A stretch of DNA of 64,000 bases from contig CM076259.1 in NCBI GenBank assembly GCA_038380795.1, positions 97,079,739 to 97,143,738 on the forward strand, in the 5' to 3' direction. Below, in pieces: positions 1-12,865 of this stretch. Both the position numbers and the translations under genes were made by a program. Each line of letters starts with the position of its first letter. Within the stretch, counting starts at the first letter, position 1. This stretch comes from Pyrocephalus nanus (taxonomy: Eukaryota; Chordata; Aves; Passeriformes; Tyrannidae). Below the pieces are notes generated by a model. That model ran no database searches, was not told where the DNA came from, and saw only the letters and a list, made by a program, of their open reading frames with translations.

Positions 1-3000
1 TTTATTCCAGAATTAATTCGCACTATTGTAACCATATAACTCACCTAACATGAATGAGTGGCTGCAGAAAAGACATAAAGTCTTACACCACTACATCATA
101 CACTATTGCATTTATCACCTTTGCCATTTTCATGGCATTTGCTCATGCATGTGGTGGGGTAGACATTTGTCTATTTTTAAACTTTCTCATTACTGAATCG
201 TAGGCTTAGAGTCTGTTTAAGCACTCTAAGCTTAATGCTTAGAGCAGCATGGTGTCAGTCCCTACAGGTGTCCCTACAGGGACTAAGGGCTTGGTCAGGT
301 GATAGAGTGCTCTCCTGCATCTGCTGTACATCCATCTCCTAATCTTGGAGCAAGATGTTTTGCCATGTTGTGTTTCTGTTGTAGAATGATGTAATATCAA
401 ACTAATTGGGATTTTAATGTAGAAATTATTCATTAGATGCGCTAATATTATATTATCAGAAACTAATAGCTCTACTTTCCATCTCTGGAAATTGACAGTG
501 GAAGTAGGTGTTGGTCTAACTTGCATTGATAGAGCAATTGATACAAGGAAAATCTAAGAAGTTTGCTGGAAAATGTAAAGTTTCATCCTCTTCTAGCATA
601 TATCCATTAAAATATATTAATGCACACCAGCTATGGATGGTATTCTTTTTAGTTCATGCTTTTAGAATTCATAACCCAAGCAAGCATTTATCATAAAACC
701 TGCTCATTAACATAAAACTGGGGGCTTTTAAACACTTAGAATAGGCTGCTTTACCCATATAAGAGGTGTATAAACACCATCAAAGAAGTGGCCCTACTGG
801 CTGTCAAAAGATGAAAACATACCATCATGCTGATTAGCTGAATTTGCCTATTTAGACTAGGATAAGCATACATTTTAGTGTTGAAGGTCCTGACTTCAAA
901 TGCAGCTTGAAATTCAATCAGCCAGTGTCACTCACATGCCACTTCCCTCAGATTTTACACCTCAAGGATCCAAGAGACTTGCTTTCTGATCTTATTGCTG
1001 GAGGTTTCATTCAAAAGCACTATGTTTTTATTTGAAAGCTGCGTGCTTGTTCTGAGTTGTCTGTTCTCTTGCATTACTGAGATAGATTTTCAATTTGTAT
1101 TTCATTTAGAGTGTGTCTCTGGCTTGTTGGAGTTTTTTAATTGATATTTGCTTAATTGCTAAACCTTAGATATTCCTTGAGGTTTGGAGACATAATCCAG
1201 TGTATTGAAACAATGTTCTTTGGTTATGCCAGAGGAAAGAAATTAATTTATTATTTAACATTTGTGTACCCTCTTTATCATCAGCAACACCCATTATATG
1301 GGAGGGCTGTTGGGATAGAAAGAAAAAGCTTGATAAATCAGCATCCTGGCACCTTAAACGCTGTGCTCTGCATCATGAATGGAGAATTAGCTCTGCTCCT
1401 GCTTCCAGCTGTTGTTAATCCTGACATGTTCAGAGATTTTTGGCACACACTGTTTTAACCTCCTGAAGTTTAAATACATTAAACATTCTCCCCTCCCCCC
1501 CCCCTTTCCCGTAATGACTATAGAGTGTGATTTTGTTTTATCTTGGTAATCATATCCTTCTCCCCCTGAGAACAAACTCAGCCCAGCACCCTGGATACAG
1601 GCGTAGGAAGAGCAGGCTTATCTGTTTGTACAGAATGTGCCATTGCTTGTTACCATAGAGCTAATGCTACTTAATATCATTTAAATAATAATTTATATTG
1701 CAAAATAGGGCTTATGTTGTTGTGACCTGATAAGACTAACTACCATTGATTATTTGCAGTATGACCAATGGGTGTTTAAAACCAGATCCTGGAGAGAAAA
1801 AAAAGAAACATTTTCATAATAACATACATTGGTTTCTGGCCTTGACAGTAAGTACCTAAGCTCATGAGGATTTGAAAAACATGCATTACGTACCAGACTG
1901 TTTTTTCCTGCCTACATCCTTCTCTGTGGAGCCTCAGCTGCCAAATTACTTTTGTATGTTAGCTAGGCAAACTCAATCCTAAATCTCTTTCCATGTTCTC
2001 TTTCATTATGGGACTATACAAAATTTGAAGTAAGGATATGTGTCAGATAAGTAGTTTCTAATGGGACTTACTCACTTTGGAGGGATATACTTGAGGAAAG
2101 CCTTGAAATGCTGCTCACAGGGCTATAAAACACAAACTTGTGAGCTCAGCCCAGAACAGCGCCTCTTAATTGCAGTGGGACAACGACTGTGAATAAGATT
2201 TACAATTACTTAGGCTTGTCAGATCTGCAGCCTTGGAAAAGGCTCCACATAACAGCAGTGACAGTCAGTGACATTTTGATTCCTGTTGGCAGACTGTGGT
2301 TATATCACTATGGAAAAATAATTTTGTTTGTGACAGGAATTGCCCAAAGGGACAATGAGGAATATCTGGATAGCAAAATGAAGGCAAAATAAAGAAAAAA
2401 GCTTCAAGTCACTCTATATTTGAAGCTATTACTGCCATAAAATGAGATGACTTCTCTCCTAGAAAAAATAGAGAGTTGACCTGCCCTAGAAAATCATTAG
2501 GCATGAAATGGATTAACAGTTCTGGGGAACAATCCCAAGCTCTAAAAGTGAGAATATCCGCATAGCACTCAAGAATTCATCCATACCAGGTCATTTAAAA
2601 TGTGTTTAACAAATTAGATAGTTCGGCATAATTATAACAAGATAATGCTCACACACAACAAGTCTGAAGGGGCAACACCACAGAGATAGGGCACATGGCA
2701 ACAGGAGGAAAGCACACAACTTCAGTAGGAAAAACTGAAATAAAGATTTGCCCTTTAAATCCCACATTTTCTGGTGACTGGATGTTGCACATGAAGCATT
2801 TTCATTCAGCAAGGCCAGAACCATCTTCCCAAGATAGCTGTCTATATCCTTGCTTCTAAGAGTGTGGCAGGACTTTCTCTGCTCTCTAGGAAGGAGGAGC
2901 TGCTCTCTTTCTCCTTCTCCTGTTTCTTAACACCTATTAAGGATCATTTGAGCAGTAGAAATCGGAAGCTTAAGATTGATTTCCCTTTTGAGTAAATGAG

Positions 3001-4598
3001 ATTTAGATTCCTTTTAGGTGCTTGGGATGACTTCAAAGGTGGCTGGACATTAAAATAGAAAATAAATCACTAAATATGTTAAAATAGTTGGGTTTGGAGG
3101 GGAGGGGCTCATGAGGGTTGGAATTTGACCCTTAGACCTTTTGGGTGTATAAAGCCCCCTGCTTAGGCATATAGGGTTTCCCTGACATAAACCTGGTGTA
3201 ACACAGAAGTGCATTAGGCCGTTGGTGTTTTGATATTTACCAGGTGTGCCTGGATAATGGGCAATTTAATTTTTTCAGCAAACCAGCTCTACTGCCCTGA
3301 TTTTATTTCTCTGAGCAGCAGTTGCTGGGCAGTATATTTAGCTAGTATTTCATTTGACCTCCCAAAGACGTACATGCATTGACATTTGATTGACTTCAAC
3401 AGCATTGGCTGGAGTGAACAAAAGTAAAGGGAGTGGGTAGGTCTTTGGAGGATCCAACTTACCTGAACTTTAAAATCTGAATCTAAAGGGCACCATGTCA
3501 AACACATCTGGTACAATTCTGGTGGCATTCTACAGGGAAGAACATCGATATTTATAGGAGTAAAGTAGGGGCACACTTGATTATGCTATTAGCTGTTGGC
3601 ACTTAGTTAAAAATTAGAGGAAGAGGAAAACATCATTAACCAAAGGTAAACTTTATTAAGCTTTTTATTACTTAAGATGGAGCTTTGACAGTTGTTACTG
3701 GAAGGACATTTCTGCATCCAATAGATATAGTCTTTTTTCAGATATCTACTTGAGGTAGAAAAATCCATTTTTATTAAATTATTTCCTGGGGAAATAAAGT
3801 CATACTTCCAAAACCAAGCATCCTCACAGAAATGTCAGTAATATTTTTCCATGAGTTTTTTTAAAAATTACTGAATTGTGTGTGGTTTGTTATCAATATC
3901 TTGCATATCCTAATTTTGCTTGTGGTTTGAGAACTACACTAAGCAGTTCAATGTAATGCTACAGAAAACATCTAAAAGACAATGATCATTCCATATGGTT
4001 ATTGGCACAATATGTGTGCTGCAATGCAATAAACTTCTTAACATAATCCATTCTAGACAGCAGCTAGCCAGAAATTTTACCAATTTGCAACGTAACTCTT
4101 GCTCTGTGTAAAACTAAACTTAAACTAGAAAATACTGGAGTAATTTTCTGGGCTATGCTTAATAGCGGTGTAAGTTATTTTTGTTGACAGAGTGCCCAGC
4201 ATCTGCTGTTAAAATCAAGGAACCATTTTAACAGGTGCTGTAAAAAGTTCATTTGAAGTAACTTCTGTTCAAAATGCCTTATCGACTGAGTTGACCTTAC
4301 AGGCTAAGAGGAGTGCTCAGGAGACACAAGTACTTAATGTGACAAAGTCATGCCTAGAAAAATGAGTTATAAATTGATCAGCCTGATAAAGAACCTTCAT
4401 ATACTTTCTGTTCCTTACACACACTTTAAAATATTTTTGTCCATTTTCTTCAATAAAAGGTCTGGCTTTTCACACTTTCGTGTAGCCATTTCCATCTGTG
4501 GTAGTATCTCATATTGATGTTGTCCTCTGACAACATGGGTGTGAATAACAACTATAAAGGCAGGATATCTGTGTAACTGCAAGCAGCGGTGTTGCATG
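1..4598. other. Anonymous AT-rich DNA, no gene seen
   Basis: I see no recognisable coding exon, RNA gene or transposon here. Reading frames are short and lie on both strands in no ordered way. The only distinctive local structure is a C-rich tract near 1490-1510, listed separately. A minus-strand frame of about 95 codons at 3289-3576 has no domain I recognise. The composition is typical of vertebrate intergenic or intronic sequence. Very old transposon remnants could be present below what can be recognised by eye. Confidence 0.6.
1490..1510 (-). repeat. C-rich tract (G-rich on minus strand)
   Basis: A run of ten C is flanked by CCCCT and TTTCCC. Read on the minus strand this is GGG-AAA-G10-A-GGGG, which has enough G runs with very short loops to fit a G-quadruplex pattern. 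It is probably a simple low-complexity tract, and no function is implied by the sequence alone. Confidence 0.6.
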
Positions 4599-4634
4599 AA
4601 AAAACAAACAAACAAACAAACAAAAACAAAAACA
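4599..4634. repeat. (AAAC)n microsatellite
   Basis: About seven AAAC units, with two slightly expanded AAAAAC units at the right end. This is a short simple repeat directly readable in the sequence. Confidence 0.9.
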
Positions 4635-6667
4635 TTTTTCTTGAGGATGGATGAGCTATAATCAGCATATGAGTCTCTTCACCTTTGCTTGCTTAAGCTC
4701 TTCAACCTGTCAAGTATTTGTCATGTTCCTGAAGAAATATTGCAGTAAAAGTCAGCTCTTTGCAGAAGTTGGAACCAGAGCCTGAGAGGAACTTGGCATG
4801 AAATTCAGTACAAAACACTATGAGCATTTTTTTACATGTTTTGTCCTGGGTTTTGTCCTTTCTCTTTCTGGGCTAGAAACTTGTTCAGGTTTTGTTTTCT
4901 CTGTTATGCTGTAGGGCTTTTTTGTCCATCCAAGCTTGAATGAGTTCAAGAAGCTAGATTATGAATTAGGGGCTTTTTCTTTCATCTTCTCAGCTCAGAC
5001 AAGGAGTGTTATGATCACACGTACATCTGTGCTGTGATTTCCCTTATTGGTTCCTGTTTACATTTTCAATGCATTTCAAGTTCCCAATGGAAGTTTTTTC
5101 CTTCTGCATGGCAGCTGTTAGCTCTGAAAGATGTTTGCTGTGTGTCCTGAATCTTCCCATCCAGTCCTACTAACTGTTTGAATTACCAGCAAAAAATATT
5201 ACGTGGTAATTCTGGTTTTTAAGGTTAAAATTATTTGAAAGCTCTGAGTTTCCCCTATCTATATATTTGCTGTATAGTTGCCATTTCATGATACATATTT
5301 ATTTAAATGAAAATCCAGTATTGTCGCAACTGCTTTCCTGTGTTTTGTCAGGGACAAATAGTCCAAGGTTAAATATTATGATCATGTACTTGTTTGCATC
5401 AAGTAAATCCATGTGAATGAAATTTATCTTTGAGGATATCATTCGCAAAGACAGGAAAGCATGGAGCTGCTGAGGAGAGTGATCATCCAAATCAGTGATC
5501 ATGCCTGGAGTTTTCAGAAAACTGTGAAAACTTGCATAGTACCTATTTAGGGAAGCTCCTGTTTAAAATAGTGGTCAAAGAAAAAGCTACACCTACATCC
5601 AGCATGTGACAGATGAAGAGTGTGGTTGTAATTGTTAGAACAATTCTTTCATTAAAAGCTATAATTTTTAGATATGAAGATAACACGGTGTTATTTCTTC
5701 CTAAAAAATAAAGGATATATATTGTTAAATGTTTTGAACGTTGATTTATAGTGTCATATCTAAATTGCATAGGAGGGCTAGACACATGCAGTGGTACTGA
5801 GACATAAATTCTTCTACAAACATAATGACTTATCAGGCTCTTCATCCCTAGAGCAATTTAAAATTATGTCTGGTACAATTTACAGCCTGTGGAAAAGAGG
5901 TAGCACCAGAAAAATGAATTATTCTTGTGATCCTAATTTGTTAGTTTTGAATCAGAACAACATTTGAATCAAAGAACCTTTTTGGTTGTTAGACTTAGAT
6001 CAATGTAGAAAACATATTCAGTTTCGTTATAACATCAAATGAAATAACCTGTCAAAAAAAATCCATATCTATTTGGTAAGCAGGATTATAAGACAAAATG
6101 CATACATTGCTCCTGTTGGACATGTATTTGTGAGTCTGCTTTAATCACTTACAGTTTCATTTAAATTTAAATAACTCCTAGTCTTTCATATCAGAGACTT
6201 TATCTGAGGCACTCTTTACAATCATTATGTCTGCACTAATAGTTCAAAGATTTAATGGCAACTTTTGTGAGGTACAGCAGATAGAAATATGAGTCATAAA
6301 CAGAGCCTGTAGGAGGCATCACAGCTCCACTTTTCTCTGGGTCCAAAATAATCTATGTATAGAACATGGGTTATTGGCCAACTATATTACCGCTGTGCAT
6401 TATATCAATTTAACTATAACTGAGGCTTGTGGTCTTAAAATAATTTGAAATCCACATGTATTGAATATCATTCTGGGTTTGGCAATTGCTTTGCAAGTGA
6501 TTCGGGGGGATGACAGTGGAGGCAGAGAGAAAGCCTAAAGTTCAACTGCTGATTTTCTTCTGCTCTCCCTCCTGACAGTCCTACAGACAAAGAAAACAAA
6601 TGTGTTTGACAAGAATAGGACAGTCACTCCCTATAAATATCACCTGATTCAAGACCTAACTATGCAT
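4635..6667. other. Anonymous AT-rich DNA, no gene seen
   Basis: No exon, RNA gene or recognisable transposon was found. Several minus-strand frames of 67-100 codons (for example 5543-5845) have no recognisable domain and no splice-site context. The sequence runs into a CR1 3' end at the right boundary. Confidence 0.6.
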
Positions 6668-6811
6668 CTATTTAAGTATCATTTTGAAGACAATTACTTA
6701 GTGCCATACTCTAGTAACCACGGTGGTAGTGGATCAAGGGTTGGACTTGATGTTCTCAGAGGTCCTTTCCAACTCATCTCATTCTATGGTTCTGTTCTAT
6801 AATTCTGTTCT
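6668..6811 (+). mobile_element. CR1 LINE 3' end fragment
   Basis: This is the 5'-truncated 3' terminus of a CR1 non-LTR retrotransposon in plus orientation. The diagnostic order is present: ACTTAGTGCCAT, then GGTGGTAGTGGATCAAGG, then GGTTGGACTTGATG, then CTCAGAGGTCCTTTCCAAC, ending in degenerate repeats of ATTCTATG/GTTCTGT near 6780-6811. CR1 elements characteristically end in short octamer-like repeats rather than a poly(A) tail, and lack clean target-site duplications, which fits what is seen. Only about 140 bp remain, so no coding sequence survives. The left boundary is approximate because similarity fades upstream of TTTAAGTATCATTTTG. Orientation and family are clear. The subfamily cannot be named by eye. 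Confidence 0.88.
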
Positions 6812-8237
6812 TCATCTGAATTTCAGCCTTAGACTAATACTGCTTCTGAAGCACAAGTTATGCCACAGTCAGAGTCACCTAGATATTTCTATACTTCATA
6901 TCCTTACTCTATGTTTACATTTTATTTCCCCAAAGATGATGTTGCAACAATAGTTGTCATGATGTTGTGGATGGCAATGTTATAAATTCAGTAGTATAGC
7001 AACCTATCCTTCCCAGGAGAATATTTCAATCCAACTGAAACCTGAAAAACTCCCAATGATTTCATCTCACAACAGTATGCCTCATGAGGAGACATGCAAT
7101 TTAAATGCAGCTGCAGTGAGATTTGGTCACTGGTGAAGGGTACTTTTTAATTTGATGGAGTTCTCATCATGTATATGCTTGTGATTATTTCATCCATAGA
7201 TATTTCCAGAATGACTCAACACTTCAAACATTGACCACCTTAAAAATATCTGTTATCTTCCTTTACGGAAAACTTGACCTCAAGCTGAAGCCTTATCACA
7301 AGTCTGTCCTAGATTACCCCATTGCAGAGCTCTCACTGGAACTATCTGGAACATAAGGGCTTATCTTAGAGGTCTAAACTGCAGTAAAATGTAGCAGCTC
7401 TTGAGGTAGTTTAGGAAGTTGAATTAATCCAGCTGCAGCTGCCATATCACATATTTCCACATGAGCTAATTTTCTTTTTTCTAAACTAGTTTCGTTACAG
7501 CTATATAATGTGTTTAAAAATCAGCTCAGTTTCCTCCACATGCACTGTAGATGTACATTTAGACACTGACTCACTCAAAGCACTGACCACATTCAGAACA
7601 AAGACAAAAATTTTGGATCTGCTCTGTATTTGAGTACAGAGGAGAGGTAAATTGCCATGAGGTGTGCAAACCACAGTCACTCTGGAAAGGTACTACAGCA
7701 TGCTGCATCAGCTGCAGTTCTCTGAATACCAACAGCTTTGCATTCACAGAGGGTCATTGCCATCACCAGCAGTAACAACATAAGAGTGAACAATTCAAAA
7801 TAAATCATCATCTGGTGGGATAGATTTTCTGTCTACTGTCTGTCATTGTCCTTTCATACTATACAGGTGGTCAAGACCTTCATAGGATCCTTCTATGGGA
7901 CACATACCCTGTATCTTTCTTTCATATTCTGAAAAATGAAGATAATATTTTAATCTTTTTCCATGTAGTAACAGGGAGTCTGTCTTACCCTATCTTGTTA
8001 CCCTTTTTGTAGATTTATTTTTATATGCTTTTATAAAAGTAGTTTTAAAGGGAGTTTTGCTATTTGTTTGAAGGAGGCCAAGACTTCCAACTTGTTTCCC
8101 TTCAGATAGGGCTGTTCAACAACCAGGACCCAACTGCCATGATCTCTTCAAATTTGCAGGCCTCCAAGGCTAATGTGCAACATCAAGTAAGAGAGCAGAA
8201 ACCGTACGTCTGCCTAATCTAGAGATTGCTGTTATCG
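6812..8237. other. Anonymous DNA, no gene seen
   Basis: No coding region or RNA gene is supported. There are several CAGCTG-type palindromes around 7100, 7430 and 7710, a common hexamer that carries no meaning alone. No transposon was recognised between the two plus-strand CR1 ends. Confidence 0.55.
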
Positions 8238-8299
8238 TTATGTTTCAGTTTCTGGTAATATATTTACACAAAAGTTGTAGGCATGGATAAGTTTATCGT

Positions 8300-8391
8300 G
8301 GAACTGCTGGTTGAAAGGTCGAAGGGGGACTGGACGAGCTGATCTCCAGAGATCCCTTCCAACCCCAGCTGTTCTAGGATTCTGCGTTATA
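8300..8391 (+). mobile_element. CR1 LINE 3' end fragment
   Basis: A second plus-strand CR1 3' terminus. The readable core is GGGGGACTGGACGAGCTGAT, then CTCCAGAGATCCCTTCCAAC, then GTTCTAGGATTCTG, the standard tail order of avian CR1. The start is uncertain and similarity may extend left to about 8240. The element stops only a few bases before an opposite-strand CR1 begins at about 8396, giving a tail-to-tail junction. That arrangement suggests either insertion of one CR1 into the other or a later rearrangement. It is far too short to encode anything. Confidence 0.85.
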
Positions 8392-8724
8392 AAAAAGCCA
8401 CCTAGAAATTTTTTCTGGAGGTCACGTGTCATAGGTCCCTGAGCATCTTGAAAACCCACTGTCTCACACTCTTTGGCTTCCACACCATGTCTTTTGAATT
8501 GCAAGAACCAAAACTGAACCCAGTATTACAGATGTAGCTTTATCATGACCAAGTAGAGGGGAGCATTCTTTTTCCCCAGTCTGCAGACCATAATCCCCCT
8601 GAAGAAACTTATTCAGAGTTCCTTTTTTTTGGCTGAGAGCATGTTCTTAGTTCACATTCACTGAGAAGTACACTCTACTGACCTTTTTGGCAGGAATTTC
8701 AGGTTCTTTTCAGCAAGTCAGCTG

Positions 8725-8761
8725 TGTGTCTGCCTGTACCATCCTGTGTCTGCCTGTACCA
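8725..8761. repeat. 20-bp tandem duplication
   Basis: The segment TGTGTCTGCCTGTACCATCC is followed directly by TGTGTCTGCCTGTACCA, so the unit is repeated almost twice with a period of 20 bp. It lies within the decayed antisense CR1 and is probably a local slippage event after insertion. Confidence 0.9.
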
Positions 8762-9587
8762 ATGAGTGGGAATTCCCATTCTGGTTGCAGGCCTTTGTAC
8801 TGCTTGGTAAACCTTGTGAGGTGCCTGTTGACCCAGTTGTCAAACTTCACAAGGTTTTTCTGGGTTGAAACTGCTATTTATTGTGTTGATCACTGCCCCT
8901 AATCTGTGAATTTTGCTGAGAATGATTTGTGTGTCACCATTCAGGTGTCACCATTGATGAAGACCAAGAACAATGTGAACCCCAGTGTTGATGTACTAGA
9001 AGGCTGGAAGGCTACTCTACTTATCACCCTCCACCAGACAGATATCATGTCACTGATGACTATCTTCCATGCCTGCAGTCCAGCCAAGTTTCTAGCAGTT
9101 TATTTGTCCTGTTCACACCTCCTGAGCTTAGACCCTCATTGAAATCAATGTTCAATAATATTACCACTCTCTCCTTATCCATATCACCAATTATTTTTCT
9201 GCAGAAGGCCACCTAATTACTTTCTTGTCCTCCACAATCTTGGAAATGGATTTCAAGAGAACATGCTCCATAATTTTCCCAGCAACTGAATGGAGGCTGA
9301 GTGGTCTACAGCTTCCTGGGTCCTCCACCCTGTCTTTTTTGAAAACAGGCATAGAGTTAGACTTTTTTACTTTAAAGAGACCTGCCCTGTTTGCCACTCT
9401 TCACATCCACAAGCTTTAACACCATCCGTATGTAAATCCCTTTATCTCCATAGATCACAATGAATTCAACTTCTCTAAAGAGACCCTAACATATTGTTCA
9501 TCCACCGCTTTTCACACTCCCCCTTCTCAAACCCTGCTGGTAAACATGGAGATCTGGGAGAAAGCTTTGCTTACAAATATAAATAGA

Positions 9588-9605
9588 CATTCATTCATTC
9601 ATTCA
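9588..9605. repeat. (CATT)n microsatellite
   Basis: Four consecutive CATT units, with a further degenerate ACATTCAG just downstream. It sits inside the region that aligns with the CR1 ORF2 linker, so it arose after or during decay of that copy. Confidence 0.85.
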
Positions 9606-9790
9606 GACATTCAGTGCTTCATTATTTTCCACACTGTTCATTGTAGTGTCCTCTAGTTATCAGTGAATCCCTGCTTTTTCCTGAGTTTTGTTTTGCCAAT
9701 ATTGTGACTGTAAAGACCCTTACTGTTTTAAATGCTCCTCACCCATCTGAACTCCAGACAAACTCTGGCCTTCCTGGTTTCATTCCTAAG

Positions 9791-11459
9791 TACCCAGGCA
9801 ATTCCTTTTTTTTATTATTATTTTATTTTATGTATACCTTCTAACTTTCCTTTTTGTCATTTAGTTCCATTGGACTCTACCTTCTTAGCCAAGGATTGTT
9901 TCTGCCAAAATTCCCACCCTTCCTGCACAGTAAGATGGTTAACTCCTGAGATTTCAATAAGTTCTTGAAAAATCAACCAGTTTTTCTTACTGTAGGATAA
10001 GTATGCACCATTTTGGCTGGAAATTACATGTATTGTGACTTGCCTTCATTTCCCTTAAATATTAAAAAAATCTTCTATAAATGGTAGAAACAATATTCTG
10101 TTTAATTACCCAGTTAAACAGCTTTGCTTCTTAAAATAACAGCTGCACTATACTTCAAATAGGCATATGTTATAGTAGCAGTAAGAGGTACTGTAACTAT
10201 ATATGGGAAAAGGAAGTGGGGGTAGAGCATATGCACATTCACTCACTATAGAAAATTCTTCACATCCTTATCAGGCTTGGACAGAGAAGAGTTGTGCATT
10301 TAGCAATTCCCTTTCATTTTCAGGGGCCATGTCACCCTAGGAGTTAGCCTGCTTCTCAGTTGTCCCTTGAGCTATTTAAATCTGAAGAGAATCTCCCATG
10401 TGCTTGAAGGAAGAGATACACTTTCCTTCACTCCATGGCAAGACCTCGCATTCTTGCACCTACACACAGCCTCTCTCCCCTTCTCCCCAGTGCTGGGGCA
10501 GTGTTCCTCCCCAGGCTGGCTGGCTATGTAACGCTTGGCCCAGTGCAACTGCCTGATGCTTACCCATCCCAGTGAGAAACCCAACTTAGCAGATCCTAAA
10601 GGGCCAATCTGTTCCAGATGCTGTCTGCTTCCCTTTCCTCACTGTGAAATTCCAAACCCATCAAACACCTCCATTAGCATGTTACCCTTAGCTAAGGAGT
10701 GATGTCCACTACTTCAGTAATAAGAGTAAAATCTTTATTCAGCATTAATTTAGAACTGGAATTTGAGTTCCGGAACATCCCCAAGCAGTTGACATGGCTA
10801 TTCTTTTCACTCTCTGCACAGTGCTTTTGTACTTGTTGAAAGTCACCATAATTAGCAGGAGATGTAAGATAAATGAGTATTTGTAAGAGACAAGGACTAC
10901 AATTTCATGCTAAAACAATAAAGCAATCGTTTTTTGGTGATCGGATAATGACAGGATAATTAAACACCCACTTTAAATGCCTGATCTTTACAGATGCTGA
11001 AAGAGGGAGAACAGTTAGCTGATCCTTATCGTCTCCTGGAACATGAGCAGCACCTGTATCAAGTGAGAAAGTGTGATGTTACTGAGAAACATGGAAGGTG
11101 AAATCACTTTGGTTTAGAGAAGGAATTACTCGAGATGGCTGGGACATGTCTCTGGCCTTCTATTCAGAATCACAAGAAATCATCATGCTAGCAAAAACTA
11201 GAGGACCAACCCTGTAATTTTAGCAAAGGCTAAGAAAGAAGATGATGCCAATGTCTAATACTGTCTGAGATGTGATAACATTTTCATACAGCACAGTATT
11301 TGTAGGTAGAGTTGTTAGGTGATGTCAGCACAAAAATGGAAATGTATCATAGAGAATAATGTGATCTCTATCTGATATGGTGAACAGGTTAACAGTGAAA
11401 AGTGGATTTGCATTTATATTAGCATTGCTTTTCCAAATATAGATCATAAGAAAGTAGTA
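9791..11459. other. Anonymous DNA, no gene seen
   Basis: No exon, RNA gene or recognisable repeat is supported. The left part (to about 9960) could be the 5' continuation of the antisense CR1, but similarity is too weak to claim. The GC-richer stretch at 10430-10600 contains no recognisable motif. Confidence 0.5.
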
Positions 11460-11880
11460 AGAAAAGTCATGTGGGAATTATGAAGACTGATCAGGAAAAA
11501 TGGATTAATAATGGGTAGTAAGCAGGCCCCTGAAGGATCATAATAAATGACAAAAGATCCTCCTGGCAGAATATGACAGATGAGGTTGCCCAAAGCTATT
11601 TTCTATTTAACATTTATATTAGTGATTTAGAAATTGATTTGATATGGAGTGCATCAAAATTTATATAGGTGACAAAAGCAGGAGGATTTTTAAAGTCGAT
11701 ACTTGTAGGATATGAATGGATTACAGAAGAATTTAATGAGGATGCAAAACCAAGCCAGCATGTGGAATTTAGTGCTGGCACGTGGAAGAGGTGTGCTCAG
11801 ACAGACTGAAATATGCCTTTGCTGTTGTACCTGAAGAAGTGGAGTTTGTAAAGAACAGAATTCAAAGAAGGGCTCCTTAG
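11460..11880 (+). mobile_element. Old CR1 LINE ORF2 fragment (reverse transcriptase region)
   Basis: Plus-strand remnant of the CR1 reverse-transcriptase region. The order GAAGGATCATAATAAATG, CAAAAGATCCTCCTGG, GATGAGGTTGCCC, CTATTTAACATTTATATTAG and TGATTTAGAAATTGAT follows the CR1 stretch that encodes the segment leading through GVPQGSVLGP and LFNIFINDLE toward the catalytic FADD motif. About 20 bases that would encode QGSVLGP are missing. The FADDTK equivalent survives only as AAATTTATATAGGTGACAAA. Several stops are present in every frame, so it encodes nothing now. Both ends are approximate. The degree of divergence suggests an older copy than the one at 8.4-9.8 kb. Confidence 0.7.
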
Positions 11881-12865
11881 CCATTTGTGACTAATTTTAG
11901 TCTTGCTGAAGTTCCCTGAATGGTGGTAAATATTCCTTTTAACACCCTCTTGCAGCACTTATTTAGGTGACTATTTTCATTCTCATCTCAGTCTAATGTT
12001 ATTGCTGGATGTCATACAAGAAATATCATTTTTATATGAATCATGCTTTTTAAGTGCTCACACCTACTATGCCCAAACATATATCTAGAAAACATCATAA
12101 AAGACTTGACTATTTTAAACATTTTGCTTTTAGGGAGTGAGAATGTAGAGAGGAACAATGACAGAAGCTGTAGAAGAAAGCTGTCAAGTTTACACTCACT
12201 CCAGTGAGGAAATGAGATCCACTTTTTGACTAATTGTAAGTTGATTTGGTAAGATATATATTAGTTCTATTTTTATAATGAAGTGTTGCTTTAGGGGGAA
12301 GTTGGGTATAGCAGCCAGGTACAACCAGAAAGCTGCAGGGCTTTCCTGCTTTTGAAGAATTATGTGTCCCTGTACAAAATACCTAGTAACAAAGCTGGAT
12401 ATGATGACTTGTTTTCTGAAAACTAAAATTAAACCCAAGACACTTCATAAAACTTAACTTCTTGTAATACATTGTGTCCAAACTGTAGAATTCTCCAAAA
12501 CACTTGGCCATTTTGACTGCAACTCTCAAGAAAGCAAGTAAGCCCTGTTGCAAAATTTATTAGTTAACAAATCCTGGCCCTGGTGAAACCTTTGTTTGAA
12601 GCAACAAAAATAAAGATTGAAATTAGATGAGTCAAATTCCAAAGTTAGACTGTAATGTAAGAACTGTTGTATAGGACCAGACTGAGTACCAGACTAAGAA
12701 TCCTAATTTAACTGGCAATGGCCCAGGAGAGCATTTGAGAGCAGGGCAGATCTGAATTGCTTCAGATTCCATGGCAAATACTTAAGTATAAATATTTCCT
12801 CAGTCATAACTAATGTTTTTTAAATGATGTCTCTTCAAAGCTTGTTACATTGTTTCTGGATAAAT
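11881..12865. other. Anonymous DNA, no gene seen
   Basis: No coding region, RNA gene or transposon was recognised between two CR1 fragments of opposite orientation. The sequence is AT-rich with short frames only. Confidence 0.55.

Larger units (their letters stand above)
8396..9790 (-). mobile_element. Degenerate antisense CR1 LINE with ORF2 (reverse transcriptase) remnants
   Basis: A minus-strand CR1 copy of about 1.4 kb. Read on the minus strand from 9790 downward it follows CR1 ORF2 order. A linker segment at about 9780-9580 resembles the KKGFYKYVSSKRKTR region. The reverse-transcriptase start at 9397-9191 reads PVFKKDRVEDPGSCRPLSLH, matching the CR1 pattern PVFKKGKKEDPGNYRPVSL. A segment matching LVAFYDGVT lies near 9215-9170. 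Next come the equivalents of the region before the catalytic motif (about 9140-9060), FADDTKLGG (about 8920-8900) and NLMKFNKGKC (about 8850-8790), then the stretch matching the start of the 3' UTR (about 8560-8500). Frameshifts and stops are frequent, so it is dead. The CR1 3' tail is missing at the low-coordinate end. A (CATT)n run at 9588-9605 and a 20-bp duplication at 8725-8761 lie inside. Boundaries are approximate. Confidence 0.85.

Noticed and set aside
3289..3576. Minus-strand frame of 95 codons
   Set aside because: No domain and no exon context. The surrounding sequence faintly recalls ancient amniote repeats, but not enough to name one.
9191..9397. Minus-strand 68-codon frame taken alone as a gene
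   Set aside because: It is the reverse-transcriptase start of a dead antisense CR1, not an independent gene.
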